DNA of 7,099 nucleotides from an uncultured Lachnospiraceae bacterium. GTDB taxonomy: Bacteria > Bacillota > Clostridia > Lachnospirales > Lachnospiraceae. Positions 1-5,822 of the stretch are shown here, one piece after another. The translations under genes were made by a program, and so were the position numbers. Each line of letters opens with the position of its first letter. The stretch's first letter is position 1. The notes below the pieces were generated by a model. The model had not been told where the DNA came from. It saw nothing but the letters and a program-made list of their open reading frames with translations, and ran no database searches. Location of the stretch: assembly GCA_902796045.1 (NCBI GenBank), contig CADBNQ010000156.1:1-7099 (forward strand), in the 5' to 3' direction.

Positions 1-113
1 GTAAGAAACAGGTTATGGCACCTGGCGAGATGGAGCAGGTTATCCTTCAGAAGAAGAAACTGGCTGAGTTTGACGGCCTGAAGACCATCACAGTAAAGAT
101 CGAGGCAGAGTAA
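1..113 (+). CDS. C-terminal end of an upstream protein, probably an FAD-dependent oxidoreductase (partial)
   Basis: The window opens inside a gene; the frame whose first whole codon is at position 3 stays open to the TAA at 111-113 and gives 36 residues. The tail is rich in Lys and Glu, contains a PGEMEQVIL stretch, and ends in alternating hydrophobic residues (TITVKIEAE) that look like a final beta strand. No catalytic motif is visible, so the identity rests mainly on context. A DUF1667 gene starts 44 bases downstream with no terminator between, and in Clostridia DUF1667 genes usually follow an NAD(P)/FAD-dependent oxidoreductase in glycerol-3-phosphate dehydrogenase-like (glpA-type) clusters. 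The tail also fits my memory of the C-terminus of that flavoprotein family, but I could not check this. That a gene ends here is secure; its function is an inference. Confidence 0.6.
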   Translation, partial: KKQVMAPGEMEQVILQKKKLAEFDGLKTITVKIEAE

Positions 114-157
114 ACAGACTTTCGCTTTTGTATAAATAGGAAAGGAAGATGTAAGCT

Positions 158-523
158 ATGGAAAAAAGACAGTTAACTTGTATCAACTGTCCTCTGGGAT
201 GTCAGGTAACAGTGACACTTGAGAACGGTGAAGTAAAAGAAGTAACAGGCAACACCTGCCCCCGTGGCGATGTTTATGCAAGAAACGAAGTAACTAACCC
301 CACACGTGTGGTTACTTCCATCGTTAAGGTTGACGGCGGCAATCTTGCAGCATGTTCTGTGAAGACAAAAGAAGTCATCCCCAAGGGTAAGATCTTCGAT
401 ATCCTTGACCAGATCAAACCTGTTGTGGTTAAGGCTCCTGTCCATATCGGCGACGTGATCGTTCCCGATGTAGCAGGCACAGGCGTTGATGTCATCGCCA
501 CTAAGAATATCGTAGCAGTATAA
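158..523 (+). CDS. DUF1667 domain protein with four-cysteine Fe-S-type motif
   Basis: This small soluble protein of 121 residues has no signal peptide or membrane segment. The N-terminus carries C8-x2-C11-x3-C15 and then C34 in a TCPRG context, a spacing like the [4Fe-4S] site at the N-terminus of molybdopterin oxidoreductases. A fifth cysteine lies at residue 66. The rest (about 70-121) is Val/Pro-rich with the phrase KAPVHIGDVIV, typical of DUF1667. The family is normally about 120 residues, so the gene looks complete. Members usually sit next to anaerobic glycerol-3-phosphate dehydrogenase-like flavoproteins, so an electron-transfer or small-subunit role for the upstream oxidoreductase is plausible, but this is inference. 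The ATG at 158 is preceded by a purine-rich AGGAAAGGAAG about 9 bases upstream. The gene probably shares a transcript with the upstream gene and is followed by a terminator-like hairpin at 540-579. Confidence 0.9.
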   Translation: MEKRQLTCINCPLGCQVTVTLENGEVKEVTGNTCPRGDVYARNEVTNPTRVVTSIVKVDGGNLAACSVKTKEVIPKGKIFDILDQIKPVVVKAPVHIGDVIVPDVAGTGVDVIATKNIVAV

Positions 524-539
524 AGAACAGTAATTCCAG

Positions 540-584
540 ATCGCCGGGTTGATTGCACAGCCGCATTCAATCCGGCGATTTATA
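540..584 (+). terminator. Probable intrinsic terminator after the DUF1667 gene
   Basis: ATCGCCGGGTTGA (540-552) pairs with TCAATCCGGCGAT (567-579): 13 pairs including one G-U, with a 14-base loop. It begins 17 bases after the DUF1667 stop codon. The following TTTATATC is only a weak T-tract, so termination may be incomplete. The stem is GC-rich at its base and is separate from the larger palindrome that starts at 581. Confidence 0.65.
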
Positions 585-665
585 TCAGATGGGAGATGAC
601 TCCCTCCTCTTAAGGGGGAGATGGTCAACTTCTATCAGTGGGAGTCCAATCTCCCATCTGATATA
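581..665. repeat. Long imperfect palindrome (85 bases), possible interspersed repeat or structured RNA
   Basis: TATATCAGATGGGAGAT (581-597) is the exact reverse complement of 649-665, giving a perfect 17-bp outer stem. After a two-base bulge (CA, 647-648) it continues with GACTCCC (598-604) against GGGAGTC (640-646), for 24 pairs in total. The 35-base apical part contains a second GGGAGAT (616-622), which could compete with 591-597 for pairing with ATCTCCC (649-655). No convincing protein is encoded here. The form suits a small non-autonomous palindromic element of the MITE/REP kind, or an RNA with alternative folds. Only one copy lies in this window, so its being a repeat is inferred from form and from a vague memory of similar intergenic sequence in Lachnospiraceae. 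Confidence 0.6.
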
Positions 666-679
666 CGCTCCGCGAGGAT

Positions 680-732
680 GTGCACGGATTCGGATTGGAA
701 TTTTGTCAGCAGAGCTGACCCGAATCCGGCAC
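680..732. repeat. Two-tier inverted repeat upstream of rmlA
   Basis: GTGC-A-CGGATTCGG (680-693, one bulged A at 684) pairs with CCGAATCCGGCAC (720-732), giving 13 pairs. Enclosed in it, GTCAGC (705-710) pairs with GCTGAC (714-719) around a three-base AGA loop, directly next to the outer stem on the 3' side and separated by an 11-base unpaired stretch (694-704) on the 5' side. It lies 14 bases after the long palindrome. There is no T-tract after it, so it does not look like a terminator. Confidence 0.6.
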
Positions 733-754
733 CAAGACTCGCGAGCGAGTCTTG
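733..754. repeat. Perfect 10-bp hairpin just before the rmlA ribosome binding site
   Basis: CAAGACTCGC (733-742) pairs exactly with GCGAGTCTTG (745-754); counting a realistic loop, nine pairs close around CGAG. It starts at the base after the previous inverted repeat ends (732/733), so the two would stack as RNA. The tail is GAAAATAGGAGAG rather than T-rich on this strand. Read from the opposite strand the hairpin follows TTTTC on its 5' side only, so it is not a typical terminator in either direction. The rmlA Shine-Dalgarno at 761-766 stays outside the stem. Confidence 0.6.
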
Positions 755-772
755 AAAATAGGAGAGTACGAT

Positions 773-1648
773 ATGAAAGGTATTATTCTTGCGGCCGGTA
801 AAGGCTCCCGGCTTTATCCCATTACATTCCCTGTGTGCAAGCCTTTGCTTCCGGTCTATGACAAACCATTGATTTATTATCCTCTGTCTGTCCTGATGAA
901 GGCCGGGATCAGGGATGTCCTTGTGATCATCCCTCCGGGAGAGGAGCATCCATTTAAGAACCTGCTTGGGGACGGCAGTGAGTTCGGCATCAAGATCCAG
1001 TACAAGGAGCAGCATGTCCAGCGCGGTATCGCTGATGCCTTTATCATCGGCGAAGACTTTATCGGTGATGATCCTGTCTGCCTGATCCTTGGGGACAACA
1101 TTTTCTTCGGACCCTCCTTCCGCCTGAAGCTCCGTGATGCTGTTAAGAGTGTGGAAGGTGCCAAGATATTCGGTTATTATGTGCAGGATCCGAGACCTTT
1201 TGGTGTCGTGGAGTTTGATGAGAACGGCACGGCTCTGTCCATCGAGGAGAAGCCGGCCCATCCCAAGTCCAACTATATCGTGCCGGGTCTGTATTTCTAT
1301 GATAATAAAGTCATAGAGATCGCCAAAAACCTGAAGCCTTCGGCCAGGGGAGAGCTTGAGATCACAGATGTGAATAATAAGTACCTGGAGGCCGGGGAGC
1401 TCAGCGTGATCCCTCTTGGACCGGAGTACACCTGGTTTGACGCCGGAACTGCTGACAGCCTCTACCAGGCTGCCGGGACCATCAAGACGGTACAGCGAAG
1501 CGGCCATATGATCGGCTGTCTGGAGGAGAAGGCCATCCGCAACGGATGGATCACCCTGGACCAGCTGAAGGACAAGGCTGCCGAGCTGAGCAAGACCAGC
1601 TATGGACAGTACCTCCGCGGCCTGATCAGTGATATCGTTTGTGAATAA
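773..1648 (+). CDS. rmlA: Glucose-1-phosphate thymidylyltransferase
   Basis: This cytoplasmic enzyme makes dTDP-glucose from dTTP and glucose 1-phosphate, the first step toward dTDP-L-rhamnose and related cell-surface sugars. The 291 residues match the usual RmlA length. The nucleotide-binding loop LAAGKGSRLYPIT spans about residues 6-18, KPLLPVYDKPLIYYPL about 23-38, and QRGIADAF about 83-90. Metal-binding D108 lies in LGDN (106-109), EEKP in 158-161, and WFDAGT in 221-226 with the second metal Asp at 223. The loop reads AAGKGSR instead of the GGSGTR of enterobacterial RmlA, so another NDP-sugar pyrophosphorylase specificity is possible, though the overall pattern is RmlA. ATG 773 is chosen because GGAGAG (761-766) sits six bases upstream; an in-frame TTG at 752 falls inside the preceding hairpin. 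No rmlB, rmlC or rmlD is present in the window, and no terminator is evident after the stop. Confidence 0.93.
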   Translation: MKGIILAAGKGSRLYPITFPVCKPLLPVYDKPLIYYPLSVLMKAGIRDVLVIIPPGEEHPFKNLLGDGSEFGIKIQYKEQHVQRGIADAFIIGEDFIGDDPVCLILGDNIFFGPSFRLKLRDAVKSVEGAKIFGYYVQDPRPFGVVEFDENGTALSIEEKPAHPKSNYIVPGLYFYDNKVIEIAKNLKPSARGELEITDVNNKYLEAGELSVIPLGPEYTWFDAGTADSLYQAAGTIKTVQRSGHMIGCLEEKAIRNGWITLDQLKDKAAELSKTSYGQYLRGLISDIVCE

Positions 1649-1675
1649 TTCTGACAAAAATCTTTCATTATGATA

Positions 1676-1704
1676 TTGATAATTCTTGTAGGATGCGGTA
1701 AAAT
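1676..1704 (+). promoter_or_regulatory. Sigma-A type promoter of the liv operon
   Basis: TTGATA (1676-1681) and TAAAAT (1699-1704) each match the -35 and -10 consensus at five of six bases, with the ideal 17-base spacer. The flanking DNA upstream (about 1644-1681) is AT-rich. Transcription would start near 1710-1712, giving a leader of roughly 90 bases before livJ. The position fits: 27 bases past the end of rmlA and directly before a five-gene operon. Confidence 0.8.
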
Positions 1705-1722
1705 ATGAACCATATTGGGTTA

Positions 1723-1777
1723 CTGCCCGGGGAACGGGCAGGACACCATTATCAGTATAACGGCATGGAGGATGCCG
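1723..1777 (+). promoter_or_regulatory. Structured 5' leader of livJ with two GGA-loop hairpins
   Basis: Hairpin 1 pairs CTGCCCG (1723-1729) with CGGGCAG (1735-1741) around the loop GGGAA. Hairpin 2 pairs CGGCAT (1761-1766) with ATGCCG (1772-1777) around the loop GGAGG. Neither is followed by a T-run, so they are not terminators. Both loops expose GGA, as does the true Shine-Dalgarno AAGGAGGT (1787-1794) ten bases after hairpin 2. Such spacing is typical of leaders bound by the RNA-binding regulator CsrA, but this link is only an inference. I see no T-box or known riboswitch motif. Confidence 0.5.
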
Positions 1778-1800
1778 GGATTATTTAAGGAGGTAGTTGT

Positions 1801-2985
1801 ATGAAGAAATTGTTAAGCGTGATGATGGTCATGGCATTTGCCCTGAGCATGCTGGCCGGCTGCGGCGGCGGAGCAACCGAGTCTACAGGAGCCGGCTCTG
1901 CTGATGCAGGTTCAGTATTCCGCATCGGAGCCATCGGACCGGCCACAGGAGCAGCAGCCATCTACGGAAGTGCAGTTAAGAACGGCGCCCAGATCGCGAT
2001 CGATGAGATCAATGAGAACGGCGGCATCAACGGAGCTCAGATCGAGTATAACTTCCAGGATGATGTTCATGATGCCGAGAAGTCCAAGAATGCTTACAAT
2101 ACTCTGAAAGACTGGGGTATGCAGATGCTTCTGGGTACGGTTACAACAACACCGTGTCTGTCAGTTGCACCCCTGGCTGTACAGGATAACACATTTATGA
2201 TCACACCGTCCGCTTCTTCACCGGATGTGCTTGTGGGACCGAACGTATTCCAGGTATGCTTCACAGATCCTAACCAGGGTTCCAAGTCCGCAGAGTACAT
2301 TGCAGAGAACAAGCTGGCAACCAAGATCGGTATTATCTACAACAGCGCTGATGTGTATTCCACAGGTATCAAGGATAAGTTCGTCGAGGAAGCTAAGGCC
2401 AAGGGTCTTGAGATCGTTTCCGATGAAGCCTTCACAGAAGATTCCAAGACTGACTTTACTACACAGCTTAAGGCTGCCCAGGACGGCGGAGCAGAGCTGG
2501 TATTCCTTCCGATCTACTATCAGGAAGCTTCCATCATCTTAAAGCAGGCTAAGAAGGATATGGGATATTCACCGATATTCTTCGGCGTTGACGGTATGGA
2601 TGGTATCCTTACTGTTGAGAACTTTGACACATCCCTTGCTGAGGGCGTTATGCTCCTCACACCATTTGCAGCTGATTCCGATGATGAGGCAGTTCAGAGC
2701 TTTGTTCAGAAGTATCAGGAGCAGTACGGTGATGTTCCTAACCAGTTCGCAGCAGATGCCTACGATGGAATCTATGCCATCAAGGAAGCAGCAGAGAAAG
2801 CTGGTGTTACACCGGATATGAGCGCACAGGAGATCTGTGATGCCATGGTCGCTGTGATGCCTGAGATCAACATCAAGGGTCTTACCGGTGGAGATGAAGG
2901 TCTTCAGTGGTCCGATACCGGCGAAGTTAACAAGCAGCCCAAGGCTGTTGTGATCAAAGACGGCAAGTACGAAAGTATGGAATAA
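1801..2985 (+). CDS. livJ: Branched-chain amino acid ABC transporter, substrate-binding lipoprotein
   Basis: This extracellular solute-binding lipoprotein of 394 residues delivers amino acid to the LivHMGF permease. The N-terminus has a Lys-rich start, a hydrophobic core, and the lipobox LAGC (18-21), so Cys21 would be lipidated; a Gly/Ser/Ala-rich tether runs to about residue 38. The mature part is a type I periplasmic-binding fold (Peripla_BP_6). FRIGAIGPATG (40-50) opens the first lobe, MITPSASSPDV (133-143) is the ligand-loop region, IGIIYNSADVYSTG (176-189) lies at the lobe hinge, and FFGVDGMDG (260-268) is in the second lobe. The start is fixed by AAGGAGGT six bases before ATG. Leucine, isoleucine or valine is the likely substrate given the full liv operon, but related proteins bind other amino acids or amides, so specificity is not proven. 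A terminator-like hairpin follows the gene. Confidence 0.94.
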   Translation: MKKLLSVMMVMAFALSMLAGCGGGATESTGAGSADAGSVFRIGAIGPATGAAAIYGSAVKNGAQIAIDEINENGGINGAQIEYNFQDDVHDAEKSKNAYNTLKDWGMQMLLGTVTTTPCLSVAPLAVQDNTFMITPSASSPDVLVGPNVFQVCFTDPNQGSKSAEYIAENKLATKIGIIYNSADVYSTGIKDKFVEEAKAKGLEIVSDEAFTEDSKTDFTTQLKAAQDGGAELVFLPIYYQEASIILKQAKKDMGYSPIFFGVDGMDGILTVENFDTSLAEGVMLLTPFAADSDDEAVQSFVQKYQEQYGDVPNQFAADAYDGIYAIKEAAEKAGVTPDMSAQEICDAMVAVMPEINIKGLTGGDEGLQWSDTGEVNKQPKAVVIKDGKYESME

Positions 2986-3025
2986 GAAGAGAATCCCCTT
3001 CGTTCCATTCTAATAATGATTACAT

Positions 3026-3063
3026 GGAGGGCTATTTCCGGATAACCCTCCTTCCTTTTGTTT
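3026..3063 (+). terminator. Intra-operon terminator-like hairpin between livJ and livH
   Basis: GGAGGG (3026-3031) pairs with CCCTCC (3046-3051); after a C/A mismatch, TAT (3033-3035) pairs with ATA (3042-3044) around a six-base loop. TTCCTTTTGTTT follows directly. This is a reasonable intrinsic terminator 40 bases after livJ and 30 bases before the livH start. I see no second promoter between, so it is probably leaky and would lower expression of the permease and ATPase genes relative to the binding protein. It may also protect the livJ mRNA 3' end. Confidence 0.7.
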
Positions 3064-3080
3064 GGGAAAAGAGGTAACCA

Positions 3081-3962
3081 ATGAGTTTTTTATCTTATCT
3101 GATCAACGGACTCAGCCTGGGAAGCATTTATGCCATTATCGCTCTTGGTTATACTATGGTTTACGGTATCGCCAAGATGCTGAACTTTGCACATGGTGAT
3201 GTCATTATGATCGGCTGTTACGTGGTCTTTACCATGACGAACAGCTTTCATCTGGATCCCCTGGCCAGTCTGGGTATAGCTATTGTTTTTTGTACGGTCC
3301 TCGGCGTATGCATCGAGAAGATCGCCTACAGGCCGCTTCGTGGGGCCAATGCCCTGGCAGTTCTGATCACTGCTATCGGGGTAAGTTATTTTCTGCAGAA
3401 CCTTGCACTGATCGTTTTCGGATCTGACACCAAGTCTTTTACATCGATCATCGAGGCAGAGCCGCTGGTTCTGGCCGGTGGAAAGCTGAAGATTCCTGTG
3501 ATCACTATAGTAACAGTGTTAAGCTGTGTTGTTATCATGGCCGCACTGATGCTTTTTATCAATAAATCCAAAGCCGGACAGGCCATGCTGGCAGTTTCTG
3601 AAGACAGAGATGCTGCCCAGCTGATGGGAGTGAATGTCAACAATACCATCTCACTGACTTTTGCCATCGGCTCAGGTCTTGCCGCCATAGCCGGGGTCCT
3701 TCTGTGCTCGGCTTATCCGACTCTGTCACCTTACACCGGAGCCATGCCGGGTATCAAAGCCTTCACTGCTGCCGTATTCGGTGGTATCGGTTCTATTCCA
3801 GGCGCTTTCATAGGAGGGATCCTTCTTGGTGTAATCGAGATCATGGGAAGGGCATATATTTCATCACAGCTTTCTGATGCCATTGTATTTGCTGTGCTGA
3901 TCATAGTCCTGCTGGTGAAGCCTACAGGTATACTGGGACGGCCGATCCAGGAGAAAGTGTAG
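3081..3962 (+). CDS. livH: Branched-chain amino acid ABC transporter permease LivH
   Basis: This integral membrane subunit, 293 residues long, forms half of the transport channel with LivM. The N-terminal pattern is diagnostic: NGLSLGSIYAIIALGYTMVY (9-28) followed by MLNFAHGDVIMIG (33-45). Further hydrophobic segments lie at about 61-79, 90-113, 138-160, 190-210, 224-252 and 265-283. The cytoplasmic coupling loop that contacts an ATPase is around 163-188 (KSKAGQAM...DRDAAQLMGVN). GAGGT at 3071-3075 is five bases before ATG. The gene lies 95 bases after livJ, a gap that contains the terminator-like hairpin, and livM starts 10 bases after its stop. Length and motifs are normal for the family, with no sign of damage. 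Confidence 0.95.
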   Translation: MSFLSYLINGLSLGSIYAIIALGYTMVYGIAKMLNFAHGDVIMIGCYVVFTMTNSFHLDPLASLGIAIVFCTVLGVCIEKIAYRPLRGANALAVLITAIGVSYFLQNLALIVFGSDTKSFTSIIEAEPLVLAGGKLKIPVITIVTVLSCVVIMAALMLFINKSKAGQAMLAVSEDRDAAQLMGVNVNNTISLTFAIGSGLAAIAGVLLCSAYPTLSPYTGAMPGIKAFTAAVFGGIGSIPGAFIGGILLGVIEIMGRAYISSQLSDAIVFAVLIIVLLVKPTGILGRPIQEKV

Positions 3963-3972
3963 GTGAGTGTAA

Positions 3973-5049
3973 GTGGCAAAGTTAAACATCAAGAAAATGA
4001 ACAAGAATTTCAGAGGTCAGCTCATCACCTATGCTATGGTGATCATAGCTTTTGTAGTCATGCAGATCCTGATCGCTTCCGGATCAGTTTCTTACCTCCT
4101 GCAGGGACTTATGGTTCCCCTGTGTATCTATTCGATCGTGGCAGTAGGACTGAACCTTTGCGTGGGATATCTCGGAGAGCTCAGTCTCGGACATGCCGGA
4201 TTCATGTGCGTCGGCGCCTTTTCCAGTGCCTTCTTTACAAAATGTATGCTGAACACCGGGATGAACGAGACAGTCCGTTTCCTGCTGGCTCTGGTCATAG
4301 GGACACTGACTGCAGCCCTTTTCGGATACCTGATCGGTATCCCGGTACTGCGGCTTAGGGGTGACTATCTGGCCATAGTAACCCTTGCTTTTGGTGAGAT
4401 CATCAAGAATGTTATCAATGTTTTATACATAGGCAGGGACTCCAGGGGATTCCATTTCTCCATGAAGGATGCCACAGCCTTAGGTCTGGAGGAGGACGGA
4501 GAAGTGATCGTCAACGGTGCCAAAGGCATCATGAGGATTCCCTCCCAGTCTACCTTCCTGATCGGTGTGATCCTCCTGCTGATCGCCCTCTTTATCTGCT
4601 TCCAGCTGGTTAACTCCCGCAGTGGCAGGGCCATCATGGCCATCCGTGATAACCGTATAGCGGCAGAGTCCGTGGGCATCAATATCACAGGCTACAAGCT
4701 GCTGGCCTTTACCATATCGGCAGCCATTGCCGGGGCAGGCGGCGTCCTTTACGCTCACAACCTGGCCACGCTGACAGCGCAGCCGGCCAACTTCGGATAC
4801 AATATGTCCATCATGATCCTCGTATTTGTCGTGCTTGGCGGTATGGGAAGTTTCAGAGGGTCTGTGATCGCGGCAGTTCTTCTGACTATGATCCCGGAGA
4901 TCTTGAGAGGACTGGCAGATTACCGTATGCTGATCTACTCCATCATCCTTATTGCCATGATGCTCTTTAACTGGTCGCCCAAGTTTGTTGCCTTCAGGCA
5001 GGCCCAGATGGAGAAATTGTTTGGAAAGAAGAAGAAGGAGGCGGTGTAA
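3973..5049 (+). CDS. livM: Branched-chain amino acid ABC transporter permease LivM
   Basis: This second channel subunit has 358 residues. A short basic cytoplasmic N-terminus (1-15) leads into the first membrane helix (about 17-36). GLNLCVGYLGELSLGHAGF (59-77) is the LivM hallmark, LRLRGDYLAIVTLAFGEI (126-143) is the second conserved block, and GRAIMAIRDNRIAAESVGIN (218-237) is the coupling loop for an ATPase. Further helices follow at about 241-262, 279-291, 296-311 and 318-332, and the protein ends in a Lys-rich cytoplasmic tail (KKKKEAV). The GTG at 3973 is taken as start because AGGTGAG (3961-3967) lies five bases upstream and overlaps the livH stop. An in-frame ATG at 3997 is possible but has no comparable site. 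The stop codon directly abuts the livG GTG. Confidence 0.95.
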   Translation: MAKLNIKKMNKNFRGQLITYAMVIIAFVVMQILIASGSVSYLLQGLMVPLCIYSIVAVGLNLCVGYLGELSLGHAGFMCVGAFSSAFFTKCMLNTGMNETVRFLLALVIGTLTAALFGYLIGIPVLRLRGDYLAIVTLAFGEIIKNVINVLYIGRDSRGFHFSMKDATALGLEEDGEVIVNGAKGIMRIPSQSTFLIGVILLLIALFICFQLVNSRSGRAIMAIRDNRIAAESVGINITGYKLLAFTISAAIAGAGGVLYAHNLATLTAQPANFGYNMSIMILVFVVLGGMGSFRGSVIAAVLLTMIPEILRGLADYRMLIYSIILIAMMLFNWSPKFVAFRQAQMEKLFGKKKKEAV

Positions 5050-5808
5050 GTGGCATTATTAGAAGTAAGAAACTTAAGCATCTCCTTCGGAGGTTTGAAA
5101 GCTGTTGACAGCTTTGAGCTTCAAATAGAGAAGAATCAGCTGTATGGTCTGATCGGACCGAACGGTGCGGGTAAGACCACTGTATTTAACCTGCTGACAG
5201 GTGTCTATAAGCCTGACGAGGGCTATATCGGCCTTGACGGTGTAGACCTGGTGGGAAAGAGGACCATCGATATCAACCAGGAAGGGATCGCGAGAACCTT
5301 TCAGAATATCCGCCTTTTCGGCCAGCAGACAGTGCTTGATAATGTCAAGATCGGTCTGCACCATGAGTATCCCTACTCCACATTCACCGGGATATTCCGG
5401 CTTCCCCGCTACCATAAGATGGAGAAGGCCATGAATGAAAAGGCTCTGGAGCTGCTGGATGTCTTCGGCATGGCGGACAAGGCAGAGTACCTGTCCTCCA
5501 ACCTTCCTTACGGACAGCAGCGTAAGCTGGAGATTGCACGGGCCCTGGCCACCAACCCCAAGCTGCTGCTCCTCGATGAGCCGGCTGCGGGGATGAATCC
5601 CAATGAGACAAAAGAACTGATGGATACCATACGTTTTGTCCGGGATAAGTTTGACATGACCATTCTGCTGATCGAGCACGATATGAATCTTGTTTCCGGC
5701 ATCTGCGAGGAGATCACAGTGCTGAACTTCGGTCAGATTCTGGCCAGCGGAGAGACCAAAACGGTCCTCAAGAATCCGGAAGTCATCAAGGCATATCTTG
5801 GAGAGTAA
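5050..5808 (+). CDS. livG: Branched-chain amino acid ABC transporter ATP-binding protein LivG
   Basis: This cytoplasmic ATPase of 252 residues powers uptake together with LivF. Walker A GPNGAGKTT is at 36-44, the Q-loop glutamine is Q85 in ARTFQNIRLF, Walker B LLLLDEP is at 172-178 with catalytic E177, and the switch histidine is H210 in LLIEHDM. The ABC signature reads LPYGQQ (152-157) instead of LSGGQ, which is usual for LivG, not a defect. The C-terminus EVIKAYLGE is also family-typical. Translation starts at GTG 5050, immediately after the livM TAA, with AAGGAGG (5035-5041) inside the end of livM, so the two genes are probably translationally coupled. livF follows 14 bases after the stop. 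Confidence 0.96.
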   Translation: MALLEVRNLSISFGGLKAVDSFELQIEKNQLYGLIGPNGAGKTTVFNLLTGVYKPDEGYIGLDGVDLVGKRTIDINQEGIARTFQNIRLFGQQTVLDNVKIGLHHEYPYSTFTGIFRLPRYHKMEKAMNEKALELLDVFGMADKAEYLSSNLPYGQQRKLEIARALATNPKLLLLDEPAAGMNPNETKELMDTIRFVRDKFDMTILLIEHDMNLVSGICEEITVLNFGQILASGETKTVLKNPEVIKAYLGE

Positions 5809-5822
5809 GGAGGAAGTTTGTT

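Noticed and set aside
553..801. An 82-residue open frame on the plus strand across the hairpin cluster
   Set aside because: It runs through the inverted repeats and into rmlA in another frame, has no ribosome binding site, and its sequence is compositionally odd (Arg/Ser-rich).
635..1657. A 340-residue open frame on the minus strand covering rmlA
   Set aside because: It lies opposite a clearly recognised enzyme gene, resembles no known family, and runs through the palindromic intergenic region; it is a by-product of codon usage on the other strand.
1645..1659. A possible CodY box near the liv promoter
   Set aside because: Only about 9 of 15 positions match the consensus AATTTTCWGAAAATT, too weak to call even though CodY control of such operons is known in Firmicutes.
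1705..1788. A 27-codon open frame in the livJ leader (ATG 1705, TAA 1786-1788) as a possible leader peptide
   Set aside because: Its ATG directly follows the -10 box and would lie upstream of the expected transcription start, it has no good ribosome site, and it is not enriched in Leu, Ile or Val codons.
3963..4358. A 131-residue open frame overlapping the start of livM
   Set aside because: It is in a shifted frame within a strongly recognised permease gene and shows no membrane or domain pattern.
5398..5534. LPYGQQ in LivG in place of LSGGQ, and Gln for the switch His in LivF, as signs of defective ATPases
   Set aside because: Both substitutions are normal features of the LivG and LivF families.
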